Translations under genes and position numbers: made by a program | Shown here: positions 56,574-64,000 of the stretch, in pieces | Layout of the letters: each line of letters begins with the position of its first letter | Numbering within the stretch: position 1 is the stretch's first letter | The notes under the pieces: generated by a model | What the model was told of the DNA's origin: nothing | Databases searched by the model: none | The model's input: the letters and a program-made list of their open reading frames with translations, nothing else | Assembly: GCA_030867875.1 (NCBI GenBank) | Contig: JAOWCC010000577.1 | Coordinates: 147,304,344 to 147,368,343 of the forward strand | Direction: 5' to 3' | Source: Actinernus sp. WN-2022 | Taxonomy: Eukaryota > Cnidaria > Anthozoa > Actiniaria > Actinernidae | Length of the DNA: 64,000 nucleotides

Positions 56574-56813
56574 TTAGAGCATGTTAAGTTTCAGAGTGCA
56601 CCAGGCGTTTTGTGGCAAAGTTAAGGTTCTGTTTTGTTTTCTGGTTTTTCTATAATTGGATTTGTTGAAGTGGAAAATTTCAACGAGGAGTTCATAAGGC
56701 ATACGGAGTCGAAGACGCGCCTTTAGGACTCTTTTCGTGTTTTCAGTATAATGCGTGGTGGAAAATTTCCTCTTCAGTAAAGCACACTTGTAACGCCTGC
56801 TTTTGCCGAGCAT
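56574..56813 (-). CDS. hypothetical basic ORF, 79 residues
   Basis: An ATG-initiated frame, MLGKSRRYKCALLKRKFSTT and on, very rich in Lys/Arg. No domain, signal peptide or repeat match. Probably chance or untranslated sequence. It is listed because it lies just upstream of the secreted-peptide frame on the same strand. Confidence 0.2.
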   Translation of the reverse strand: MLGKSRRYKCALLKRKFSTTHYTENTKRVLKARLRLRMPYELLVEIFHFNKSNYRKTRKQNRTLTLPQNAWCTLKLNML

Positions 56814-57244
56814 ATTTAAAAATAGAGCTAACTAAACGACAACTTGGTCTCATGTCTCTGTGACTGAACTACTAGCCCGAGTGGCACAAGCCGTAATGCA
56901 CTTGTGCGTAGGCAGATTAATCCAACCCAGTTGTCCTGTGTTTCTGTCCTGTAAATGGAACTCAACATTGACAGCAAGTCCACCAAAATCACTATTTAGT
57001 TAAAGGTATAAACGCTTTCGTTGGTTATTCTCTTGCTGTATGATGCATGCTGGTCTTCTCAGCTTGATATGGGCGTCATCTTCTATGAACACTGATGCCT
57101 GCTAAAAAACACTCTCGACCTGAAGCAACCATATGGGCCAATCAAAACCGGGCAGGTCGAATAGACCATATGGGCTGATCAAAACAAAATTAACCCAGCT
57201 AAACCACAGGTCGAATAGACCAATGAATGTGTGTATCTTAGGGT

Positions 57245-57425
57245 CATTCATTTGAAAAAATGACTGAAAAATGAAAGCAGTTCAAAAGAATTAAAATTTC
57301 ATTTTTTTTTTAAAAAATGAAAAATGAATCTTCCGTCAGTTAATTTTCATTTTTCAAAAAATATGAAAAATGAATCTTGCGCCAGTAAATTTATATTTTT
57401 CAAAAAATATGAAACATGAAATTTC
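57245..57425. repeat. A/T-rich tandem duplication (about 62 bp)
   Basis: AAAAATGAATCTTCCGTCAG then TTCAAAAAATATG and AAAAATGAATCTTGCGCCAG then TTCAAAAAATATG are tandem copies in a CATTTTT/AAAAATG-rich tract. Confidence 0.85.
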
Positions 57426-57492
57426 CGTTTTTCAAATGAATCCTCGTTCCCAGACTGCCTCGACGTATATCGCTGTGACCTGCGTAAAAAAC

Positions 57493-57667
57493 ATGGCGGC
57501 CATAGAGAGTGAAACTGTTCGTGAACTTGTTGAAAATAACACCTTTCAAGAAATTTCGGATATCTTGCAGTCCTAATAAGCGAGGTTTTAGTGTTGAAAG
57601 TGTGAAGCGCTATTGCAAAAGCCATCGTATAAAAATACGTCAGCAATTGTCAGATGACAAAAAGTGA
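57493..57667 (+). pseudogene. broken transposon-type helix-turn-helix ORF
   Basis: MAAIESETVRELVENNTFQE then ISDILQ in one frame continues, after a single-base shift at about 57570, as PNKRGFSVESVKRYCKSHRI then KIRQQLSDDKK. The L-x-x-G-F-S-x-x-S-V-x-R-x-C pattern recurs at the N-terminus of DDE-type proteins in repeats of fish and cnidarians (recalled as a family pattern, not searched). The frameshift and early stop mark it as a remnant. Confidence 0.5.
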
Positions 57668-57804
57668 AGTCTTCCGGCATTGTCATTAAGCAGGTTATAT
57701 CACGTCAATATGGTCCTCGATAAGTGTCTTGAACATTAATTTTAAGATGGTGCTTTGCTTTCTCTTGGTTTGTAAGATATCCTTCCATGGAATTTGACTA
57801 TTGC

Positions 57805-57956
57805 CAGGGGTAGATCCAGGAAGTGCAGAACTAAGAGGGGGCCGCGGCGCAAGCCGAACCTCGCGCCGTATAGTCGCGGTTAGCTAGGGGGTGTGGGGGC
57901 ATGTATCCCAGCCAACGAAAGGGGGAGCCTCGGCCCCTCCCCTAAATCCGCCTCTG
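57805..57956. mobile_element. CAGGGG...CCTCTG MITE with 5-bp flanking repeat
   Basis: CAGGGGTAGATCCAGG and the inverse CCTAAATCCGCCTCTG are imperfect TIRs. The flanks ATTGC (57800-57804) and ATTGC (57957-57961) are direct repeats. The interior is GC-rich with GGGGGCCGCGGCG. Confidence 0.75.
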
Positions 57957-57999
57957 ATTGCAGGTTGGCCCCGTATTCGGTCGTAAAATGATGAAAGGC

Positions 58000-58980
58000 T
58001 GTCTTGATGCAGTTTTAGGAGAAACATGTACAATGGCTTCTGAGAACAGAATAGGTAGATCGCTTGCACGCGGTTGCACCAGTGAATCACCAAAGACGAA
58101 ATAATGATACTGCTCAGCTTTCAAATCCAGTTCCATATACAGCTACTACGGATAAGTTACACATGGACCAGAATGAGAAACTCGCTATGGATGGTGTGAC
58201 ACGTTTGTGCTATTGATGGTTATTCCAAGTACATACCTGCTGTACCATGTCTGTGAAGAATAACCACTCCGCTGGCCTGCTGTCATTTAAGAGCTGTGCC
58301 ATTTCCATCTCATCGACCAGCTGTAAATTCGTCTGTATATCCATCCATGACCTCCATTTGAAACAAATTAAGAATTAATCAATAGAGGCAAGTTAAATTT
58401 TATAAATTGAGCTACCAGTACTGGTACATTGTATGATTCTTTGCCTCAAGAGCTAGAGAACTGAGCCATGATTCATGATTCTTCTCAGAAGAATTAGAAG
58501 TCCTAAAATAATCCCGTATTTTATAGTGTGTCAATGACTTTTGAACGTATGAAGACAGTAAAGTTCTGTGATGTACTTTGTATTATAAGAAGATATTAAA
58601 GGCACAGGCTTTATGGTAAGGAAAAGTACAACATTTATAAACAACTACAATGTTCTACACATTCCGGATAAAGTCCTATTCCTCTGTTATATTTTCATGA
58701 TGCACTGAGGTTTAGGTCCAGTTCTCCAGATTCCTATACTGGCCGGGGCAAGTTAAAATCTCATGATCATACGAGAGCAAGATCTTCGGATTCATATTGT
58801 TCACCATTCCGAGGAGAACGTAATTTAACAACATGAATCCGGAAATGCTTTGCTTTGCTCTGCCCACGCTCCTAAAGGCAAACATGCTCTAGTGCATAAA
58901 CGAGAACTTTGTGCCCATCCCAGGTCGATCGTTCGTTAACAAATAAAGTAGCCTTAGCCATGGTTTATACTATCTTCAAA
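58000..58980. other. intergenic, nothing recognised
   Basis: No long frame and no paired ends. Two short overlapping - strand frames at 57884-58136 include the MITE and look accidental. Confidence 0.45.
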
Positions 58981-58984
58981 ACCT

Positions 58985-59065
58985 CATGAATAATTCATGA
59001 TCATTTTTTCCAATCAGATGAAGCAAATTACTCACGTGCATGCTTCTTCATACCCGATAAAACGC
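58985..59065 (+). mobile_element. element T fragment (start)
   Basis: CTCATGAATAATTCATGATC, TTTTTCCAATCAGATGAAGC, CACGTGCATGCTTCTT matches the first 80 bp of the copy at 48885. Confidence 0.75.
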
Positions 59066-59101
59066 AAGGGTACGAGTGTGGCCCTATATAAAAGTTCATG
59101 G

Positions 59102-59152
59102 TTGAGGCCTTTTTCCTTTGTTCAACAAAGGAAAAAGGCCTCAACCATTAAG
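59102..59152. repeat. perfect palindrome
   Basis: GGTTGAGGCCTTTTTCCTTT then GTTCAAC then AAAGGAAAAAGGCCTCAACC. The arms are 20 bp or longer. It lies inside a loosely repeated GTGGCCCTA and TAGGGCCACAC pair. Confidence 0.92.
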
Positions 59153-59322
59153 TTTTATGCGGTAGGGCCACACTCGTACAGTGAAAATCGTATGAAGACC
59201 CTCCTAGTCAATCCTCAGGAAACCAAGGGCTTAACCGTGAATCTTTATGAAGACCCTCACTCGTACAGTGAAAGTCCTTAAAGACCCTTACGGGAAATCT
59301 CAGTTCATAAGATAAGACTCAG

Positions 59323-59472
59323 GGTTGCTCCTCTCTCCTCCGCAAAGGCTCTAGGGAGGGCAAAAGAAGGGAAAGAGAGAGAAAAGCGCCTGCGCTTGCT
59401 CAACGGTTTGGACCCATTTCAGTCTCTTCTCCAGTCTCCCTAGAGCCTCTGCGGAGGAGAGAGGGGTTGCTC
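59323..59472. mobile_element. foldback MITE (CTCTCCTCCGC(A)AAGGCTCTAGGGAG arms)
   Basis: TTGCTCCTCTCTCCTCCGCA then GGCTCTAGGGAG is matched inverted by CTCCCTAGAGCCTCTGCGGA then GGAGAGAG. Spacer about 70 bp. Confidence 0.88.
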
Positions 59473-59730
59473 AACCAACGGTCTAAGTGCAATGACTCGA
59501 GGAGCTCTAAGGCAAAGTCCCCTTGGCTCACAGTTATTCATACGCAACCGGCCTAATATTATGAGATCCAAATTTTCGCTCCATATTCCAACTGCGCATG
59601 TCAGTGACGTACAACGTAAATTTTTCGCTTTTCATTTAAATTTCTGATTTTTTTTATCCTTTAGAAGTAGTTTTTTAAGCCGTTTAATAAACTCGCAGCA
59701 CAGTAAGTTGTCTTTGCACACAAATTCGTC

Positions 59731-60650
59731 TAAGCCTGAATTTCAGCCGTCTCCTCTGGTTCTTTCCTCCCGAAAGAGACGCCGATAATGCCGTCCAGGT
59801 GAATCTTTATGAAGATAATCCCGTCCAGGTTTTCTGGTAGTGATCTTTTATATATTGGTTCATATTTTATAATTTCGCATAATTATCATAAGTAACCCAT
59901 CAGAGAAGACGGCAGGATTGTTTCTGTTTTGGACTCGCGATGTTTGATCGTATAGAACCAGAGGAGACGGCTGAAATTCAGGCTAGGTTGATCGTTGATG
60001 AGTTTCAAATGGAGTGCTTGTCTTTGGCAAAGACCTTAAATTCGCAAGGAAAGCGACTGGAAATGGATTGAAAGTGTCCTGCAAATTAACCAACCGGCTG
60101 TTCTGTAAACATATACGTTTTTCACGTCGCCAGTCGCGTTCGCGGGGTTGTTGATAATCGATTATTCGTTCACACTCGTGCAGTGGTAAAACTGTCGCTA
60201 CTCTCTTCAAGGAACTGTTCTTTCCCGTAAAAGTGTCTTCGAACTTCTTTGTAAATTCTCCAAATATCATTCGATGCTTTTCTACTTTTCTGCTGCATTA
60301 TTTACAATCTCTCCCTGTCTCGAACCGAACGGCAGATCGAGAGACAAATTTTACTAGTAAACGGAAGACGAAGGCTCAAATGTTACTGAACGATTTGTTG
60401 CTTCAAAAAGGTTTTCACAGCAACATTTAAGAGGCACTTGAGACAAATGGGATGTAGATAGGTAGGATCTTAATTTTGACATAATTTCAAATAATTTCTC
60501 AAGGCGAGAGCTTTACCCTACGAACTCTACAGCCGCCGTGGCAGTTTTATTTGCATAAATTAAAAGTTTAATCCGCTTTGACGTCACTGGACAGCAATAA
60601 CGTCTCTCTCGGGAGGAACGAACCGGAGGAGACGGCTGAAATTCAGGCTA
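59731..60650. mobile_element. long-TIR element, family R (complete), candidate MULE-like
   Basis: The left TIR AAGCCTGAATTTCAGCCGTC then TCCTCTGGTTC is matched inverted by GAACCGGAGGAGACGGCTGA then AATTCAGGCT, extending about 50 bp. An extra TIR-like copy lies inside at 59946-59980. The 9-bp TCGCAGCAC occurs at 59693-59701 and 60651-60659, directly abutting the right TIR and 29 bp outside the left one. The host sequence is element T (CGTTTAATAAACTCGCAGCA). The - strand frame at 59983-60270 is not a recognisable transposase. Confidence 0.75.
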
Positions 60651-60868
60651 TCGCAGCACGTGTTTTCAACATTTCTCGAGTGTTCTCAAATGACCAGTGT
60701 TTTATGATAGTATAAAACATGGATTTAAGGCTTCTTTATGTTTTATAATATAGATTTACATACGCGATGAAAGAAAATCGCCAGTTGAAAACAAAACACG
60801 GCAAACCATGTAAAATACTCTGATAAAACATGGCTTTTTAGCCAATCAGAGCGTGCGTACTATCGTAT

Positions 60869-61450
60869 CTATATTATAATAATAAATAAAAGGAGTCTTA
60901 CCATGATTTCTCGGCTTTTGTCGGCGCTGTTCGACTTCGTTTTCCAAATCCATTTCTGTGAGTTCAAATTATACATGTTCAAAATCTCTAATACCATACA
61001 CTCGACAGAAAAAACATCAGAAAGATGCAGACGATTGAATTGCCTTGACTTATGGTTTTCATTCTGTACAATAAGGAAAGGGGTATAGAATGGTCCCTCA
61101 AAATCTCTGCAAAATTCAAGTAAGTCTCGAAATCTCGGAGTTTCAAAAATAGTGTCTGATTTTGAAACAAGGGTCTCGGCGAGTCTCGGATTTGACCATC
61201 CTATACCTATACCCCTTAGAGAAGTAAGTCTCGGGCTCGGATTTTCATGCGCAGACGTTTCACCGCTGTGGTCACAAAACAGATGGTCCTGTGGACTAAT
61301 ACAAACCCTACCCCTACATAAAAAAAACCTAACCGTCAACGGGTTTTGAAGCTTTCCGACTGAACAAGTGAAGTCGGAAAGCGTATTCATAACGGCCGGC
61401 TTAAGAGCATCATTGTTGTAAGGTATCATAGTTTTGTTTATATTTGGCAT
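60869..61450 (-). CDS. hypothetical ORF, 193 residues
   Basis: The longest ATG-initiated frame outside LMLN and the satellite artefacts. It begins MPNINKTMIPYNNDALKPAV and ends in a hydrophobic VRLLLFIIII. No domain was recognised. Its middle part spans CTCGAAATCTCGGAG and GTCTCGGATTTG phrases shared with 48280 and 50320, which argues for repeat origin. Confidence 0.22.
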   Translation of the reverse strand: MPNINKTMIPYNNDALKPAVMNTLSDFTCSVGKLQNPLTVRFFLCRGRVCISPQDHLFCDHSGETSAHENPSPRLTSLRGIGIGWSNPRLAETLVSKSDTIFETPRFRDLLEFCRDFEGPFYTPFLIVQNENHKSRQFNRLHLSDVFSVECMVLEILNMYNLNSQKWIWKTKSNSADKSREIMVRLLLFIIII

Positions 61451-61779
61451 GTCATTGGTGACAAAAGGTCGGCATGCAATGGTGCATATATATAACGAGC
61501 AACTTCAGAGAGCAATTCATATCTCGCCGTTCGTGCAGCGTCCGGAAGGTAAATTTTATTCAACTTGTAATTATTTACTAGAGAATTATTTTAAGGTCTT
61601 AACCCCCGAGACCCTGTGCTACTGCATTCGATCGGGGAATACGTTTCCCAGAGTTTTTTGCCTAAAGGAGGTTTTTATCTCTGGGTTTTTCGTATCGGAC
61701 GGAGCACGTTTTTAGATTATGTTGTTGCCATTTAGACAATCTTATTGATGTAAACTTATTTTAGTATAAAACACGTAAG

Positions 61780-62930
61780 TGTGAATCATTAGTGTTAAGT
61801 CATTGGACACTCTAGCACTGTAAAACTTAATATTATATAGTTAGTTGTAAAGTTATTTTTCACCTGTAAACCGTGAAGTCTTGGACACATGTACACTGTA
61901 AGTTATTGTGATGCATGTAAAGTCATTATCGACACAATTAAGTTGTTGTGCAGACACACCTAAGGTGTAAAGCTACTATAGATACATGTGGAGTGTCGTA
62001 AAGTCATTGTAGACACACGTATAATTATAGTCCGCATTGTGTTTAGTCACACACGTTAGGTGTAAAGCTATTATAGATGCATCGGAGTATAAGTCAGTGT
62101 GGCACATATATAGTCACTGTGCACAGACACATGCAGGCGGTAAGCTATTATAGATACGCGTGGTGTGTAAATCGTTGTGGACACACGTAAGCCGGGTACA
62201 GCTATTATAGATACTTGTACTCGTAAGTAATAATCATTGCGGACACGCGTAAAGTAATTTTGGACACATGTAAATCATTGTGCATAGACACACACATAAG
62301 GTGTTATGCTATTATATATCCATGTGAGTGTAAGTCTTTGTGGACACATGTAAGTCCTAGTGCTTAGACAGATGTAAGTGTAAAGCTGTTTTCGACAAGT
62401 CTTTGTAGACACACGTTATGTACAGCTATTATACATGTATGTTTAAGTCTTTGTGGACACGTAAGTCATTGTGCACAGACATACGTAACGTTGAAAAGCT
62501 ATTATATACCCATGTGAGTAAGTCTTTGTGGGCACATACATCTAAGCCCTAGTGCTTAGACACTTGTAAGTGTGAAGCTGTTTTCGATACACGTGAAGTC
62601 TTTGTAGACACGTGTACAGCTATTATCAATACATGTATACGTATGTCAGTCATTCTGCATAGACATACGTAAGGTTATAAAGCTATTATACATACATGTG
62701 AGTGTTAAGTCTTGTGTTCACACTTAAATGTACAGCTATTATAGATACACATACACCTATTTAAAGTCATTGTGGACACACGTCAAGTGCATAGTTATTG
62801 TAGACAGATGAAATGTAACCTCATTGGACACACAAGGTGTTAAACTAATATAGACACAAAGTGTAAGTGTCTTTGGATACACGAATAGCGTAAAGCTGTT
62901 AGGACACACGTGAAGTGTAAGTCATTAACA
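61780..62930. repeat. diverged tandem repeat flank of the satellite array
   Basis: Irregular recurrences of GTAAGTC(A/T)TTGTG, GACACA(C/T)GT and AGCTATTATAGATAC at 40-110 bp spacing lead gradually into the regular array. This looks like the decayed edge of the same satellite. Confidence 0.75.
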
Positions 62931-63430
62931 CACGTGAAGTTTAAGTCTTTTTACACACGTGAAGTGTAAGCTGTTGCAATACACGTGAAGTGTAAGCTGT
63001 TGCAATACACGTGAAGTGTAAGCTGTTGCAATACACGTGAAGTGTAAGTCACTGTGACACACGTGAAGTGTAAGTCGTTGCAATACACGTGAAGTGTAAG
63101 CCGTTGCAATACACGTGAAGTGTAAGTCGTTGCAATACACGTGAAGTGTAAGCTGTTGCAATACACGTGAAGTGTAAGCTGTTGCAATACACGTGAAGTG
63201 TAAGCTGTTGCAATACACGTGAAGTGTAAGCTGTTGCAATACACGTGAAGTGTAAGCTGTTGCAATACACGTGAAGTGTAAGCTGTTGCAATACACGTGA
63301 AGTGTAAACTGTTGCAATACATGTACACGTGAAGTGTAAGTCATTGACATATGTGAAGTGTAAGTCTTTGTGACACACGTGAAGTGTAAGTCTTTGACAC
63401 ACGTGAAGTGTAAGCTATTATAGCACGAGA
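62930..63430. repeat. 26-bp satellite array, each unit with CACGTG
   Basis: The unit ACACGTGAAGTGTAAGCTGT then TGCAAT repeats head to tail about fifteen times with few changes (GTCGTTGCAAT, GCCGTTGCAAT variants). The three overlapping - strand frames (YTSRVLQQLTLH-type peptides) exist only because the repeat lacks stops. Confidence 0.95.
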
Positions 63431-63860
63431 AGTGCAAGCTATTATAGCACGCGAGTTTAAGTCATTCAGTGTGACACACGTGAAGTGTTAAGTCAATGTG
63501 ACAAACGTGAATTGTAATTGTAAGCTATTATAGCACGTCAGTGCAAGTCATTGTGACACACGTGAAACGTAAGTCATTGTGACACACGTGAAGCGTAAGT
63601 CATTGTGACAGACGTGAAGGATCGTGAAGCCTAAGCTATTATAGCACGAAATGTAAATCATTGTGACACACGTGAATTGTAATTTTAAGCTATTATAGCA
63701 CGTCAGTGTAAGTCATTGTGATACACGTGAAGCGTAAGTCATTGTGACACACGTGAAGCTTAAGCTATTTATATAGCACGAAGTGTAACTATTATAACAC
63801 GAAGTGTAAAGTTATTGTGACACACGTGAATTATAGGCTATTATAGACGTAAAGGGCGCG
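63431..63860. repeat. diverged right part of the satellite array
   Basis: Units GTCATTGTGACACACGTGAA and AAGCTATTATAGCACG alternate with less regular spacing up to about 63850. No gene is seen in the remaining 140 bp to the window end. Confidence 0.85.
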
Positions 63861-64000
63861 GGGAACTCTTTATGGAAGTTATAGTACTAGTTTGTTTGGA
63901 AGTTACGTTATAATAAATCTGCTGTTGTCGTTGCACACCTCGGCAACAGTACATTAACACACTCCATACAGTTGTATTGTTGATGCGGTAAAGAGTTATG

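Noticed and set aside
62925..63437. Three overlapping 117-170 codon ORFs on the - strand
   Set aside because: All three frames are open because the 26-bp satellite unit lacks stops. The peptides are only cyclic translations of the unit.

Overview
The window is metazoan nuclear DNA. The genes are split by canonical GT-AG introns, the composition is AT-rich, and most of the length is non-autonomous repeats: foldback MITEs, tRNA-derived SINEs, minisatellites and a decayed LINE tail. The gene content and repeat style point to a cnidarian, probably an anthozoan such as a coral or anemone. That placement is inference from the sequence and rests on no database match.

Region 1 (about 1.6-20.1 kb, + strand) holds the 3' half of an MRCK (myotonic dystrophy kinase-related Cdc42-binding kinase, CDC42BP) gene. 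Nineteen exons keep one open frame of about 620 residues: the end of a PH domain, a complete citron-homology (CNH) domain, a Cdc42-binding CRIB motif and a Ser/Arg-rich tail. The kinase, coiled-coil and C1 exons must lie before position 1. Its introns carry many foldback elements whose ends read TTAAAG. Two CNH exons have partial tandem copies of their 5' ends just upstream. A THAP zinc-finger remnant lies near 1 kb on the - strand.

Region 2 (about 20.1-38.2 kb) has no convincing gene. It holds more TTAAAG foldbacks, minisatellites, a tandem block of about 149-bp units and a 45-bp in-frame repeat. It ends in a 5-kb nested inverted repeat (32.56-37.57 kb) made largely of TACATGTA-containing arrays and split by a separate 1.5-kb insertion.

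Region 3 (38.25-41.14 kb, + strand) is a complete two-exon leishmanolysin-like M8 metallopeptidase gene (LMLN), 669 residues, with signal peptide, HExxH zinc site, third His, Met-turn and hydrophobic C-terminus. A foldback element occupies the 500 bp upstream of its start.

Region 4 (41.2-64 kb) is gene-poor. It holds a decayed non-LTR reverse-transcriptase tail, several foldbacks, a 2.1-kb terminal-inverted-repeat element with two other elements inside it, a hammerhead-like motif, a possible small secreted-peptide exon on the - strand at 56 kb, a broken transposon-type helix-turn-helix ORF at 57.5 kb, a 0.9-kb long-TIR element, and a 2-kb tandem array rich in CACGTG at the right edge.

The two genes show no sign of working together. 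MRCK is a cytoskeletal effector of Cdc42. LMLN is a secreted or membrane-anchored zinc protease. They are simply neighbours separated by repeats.
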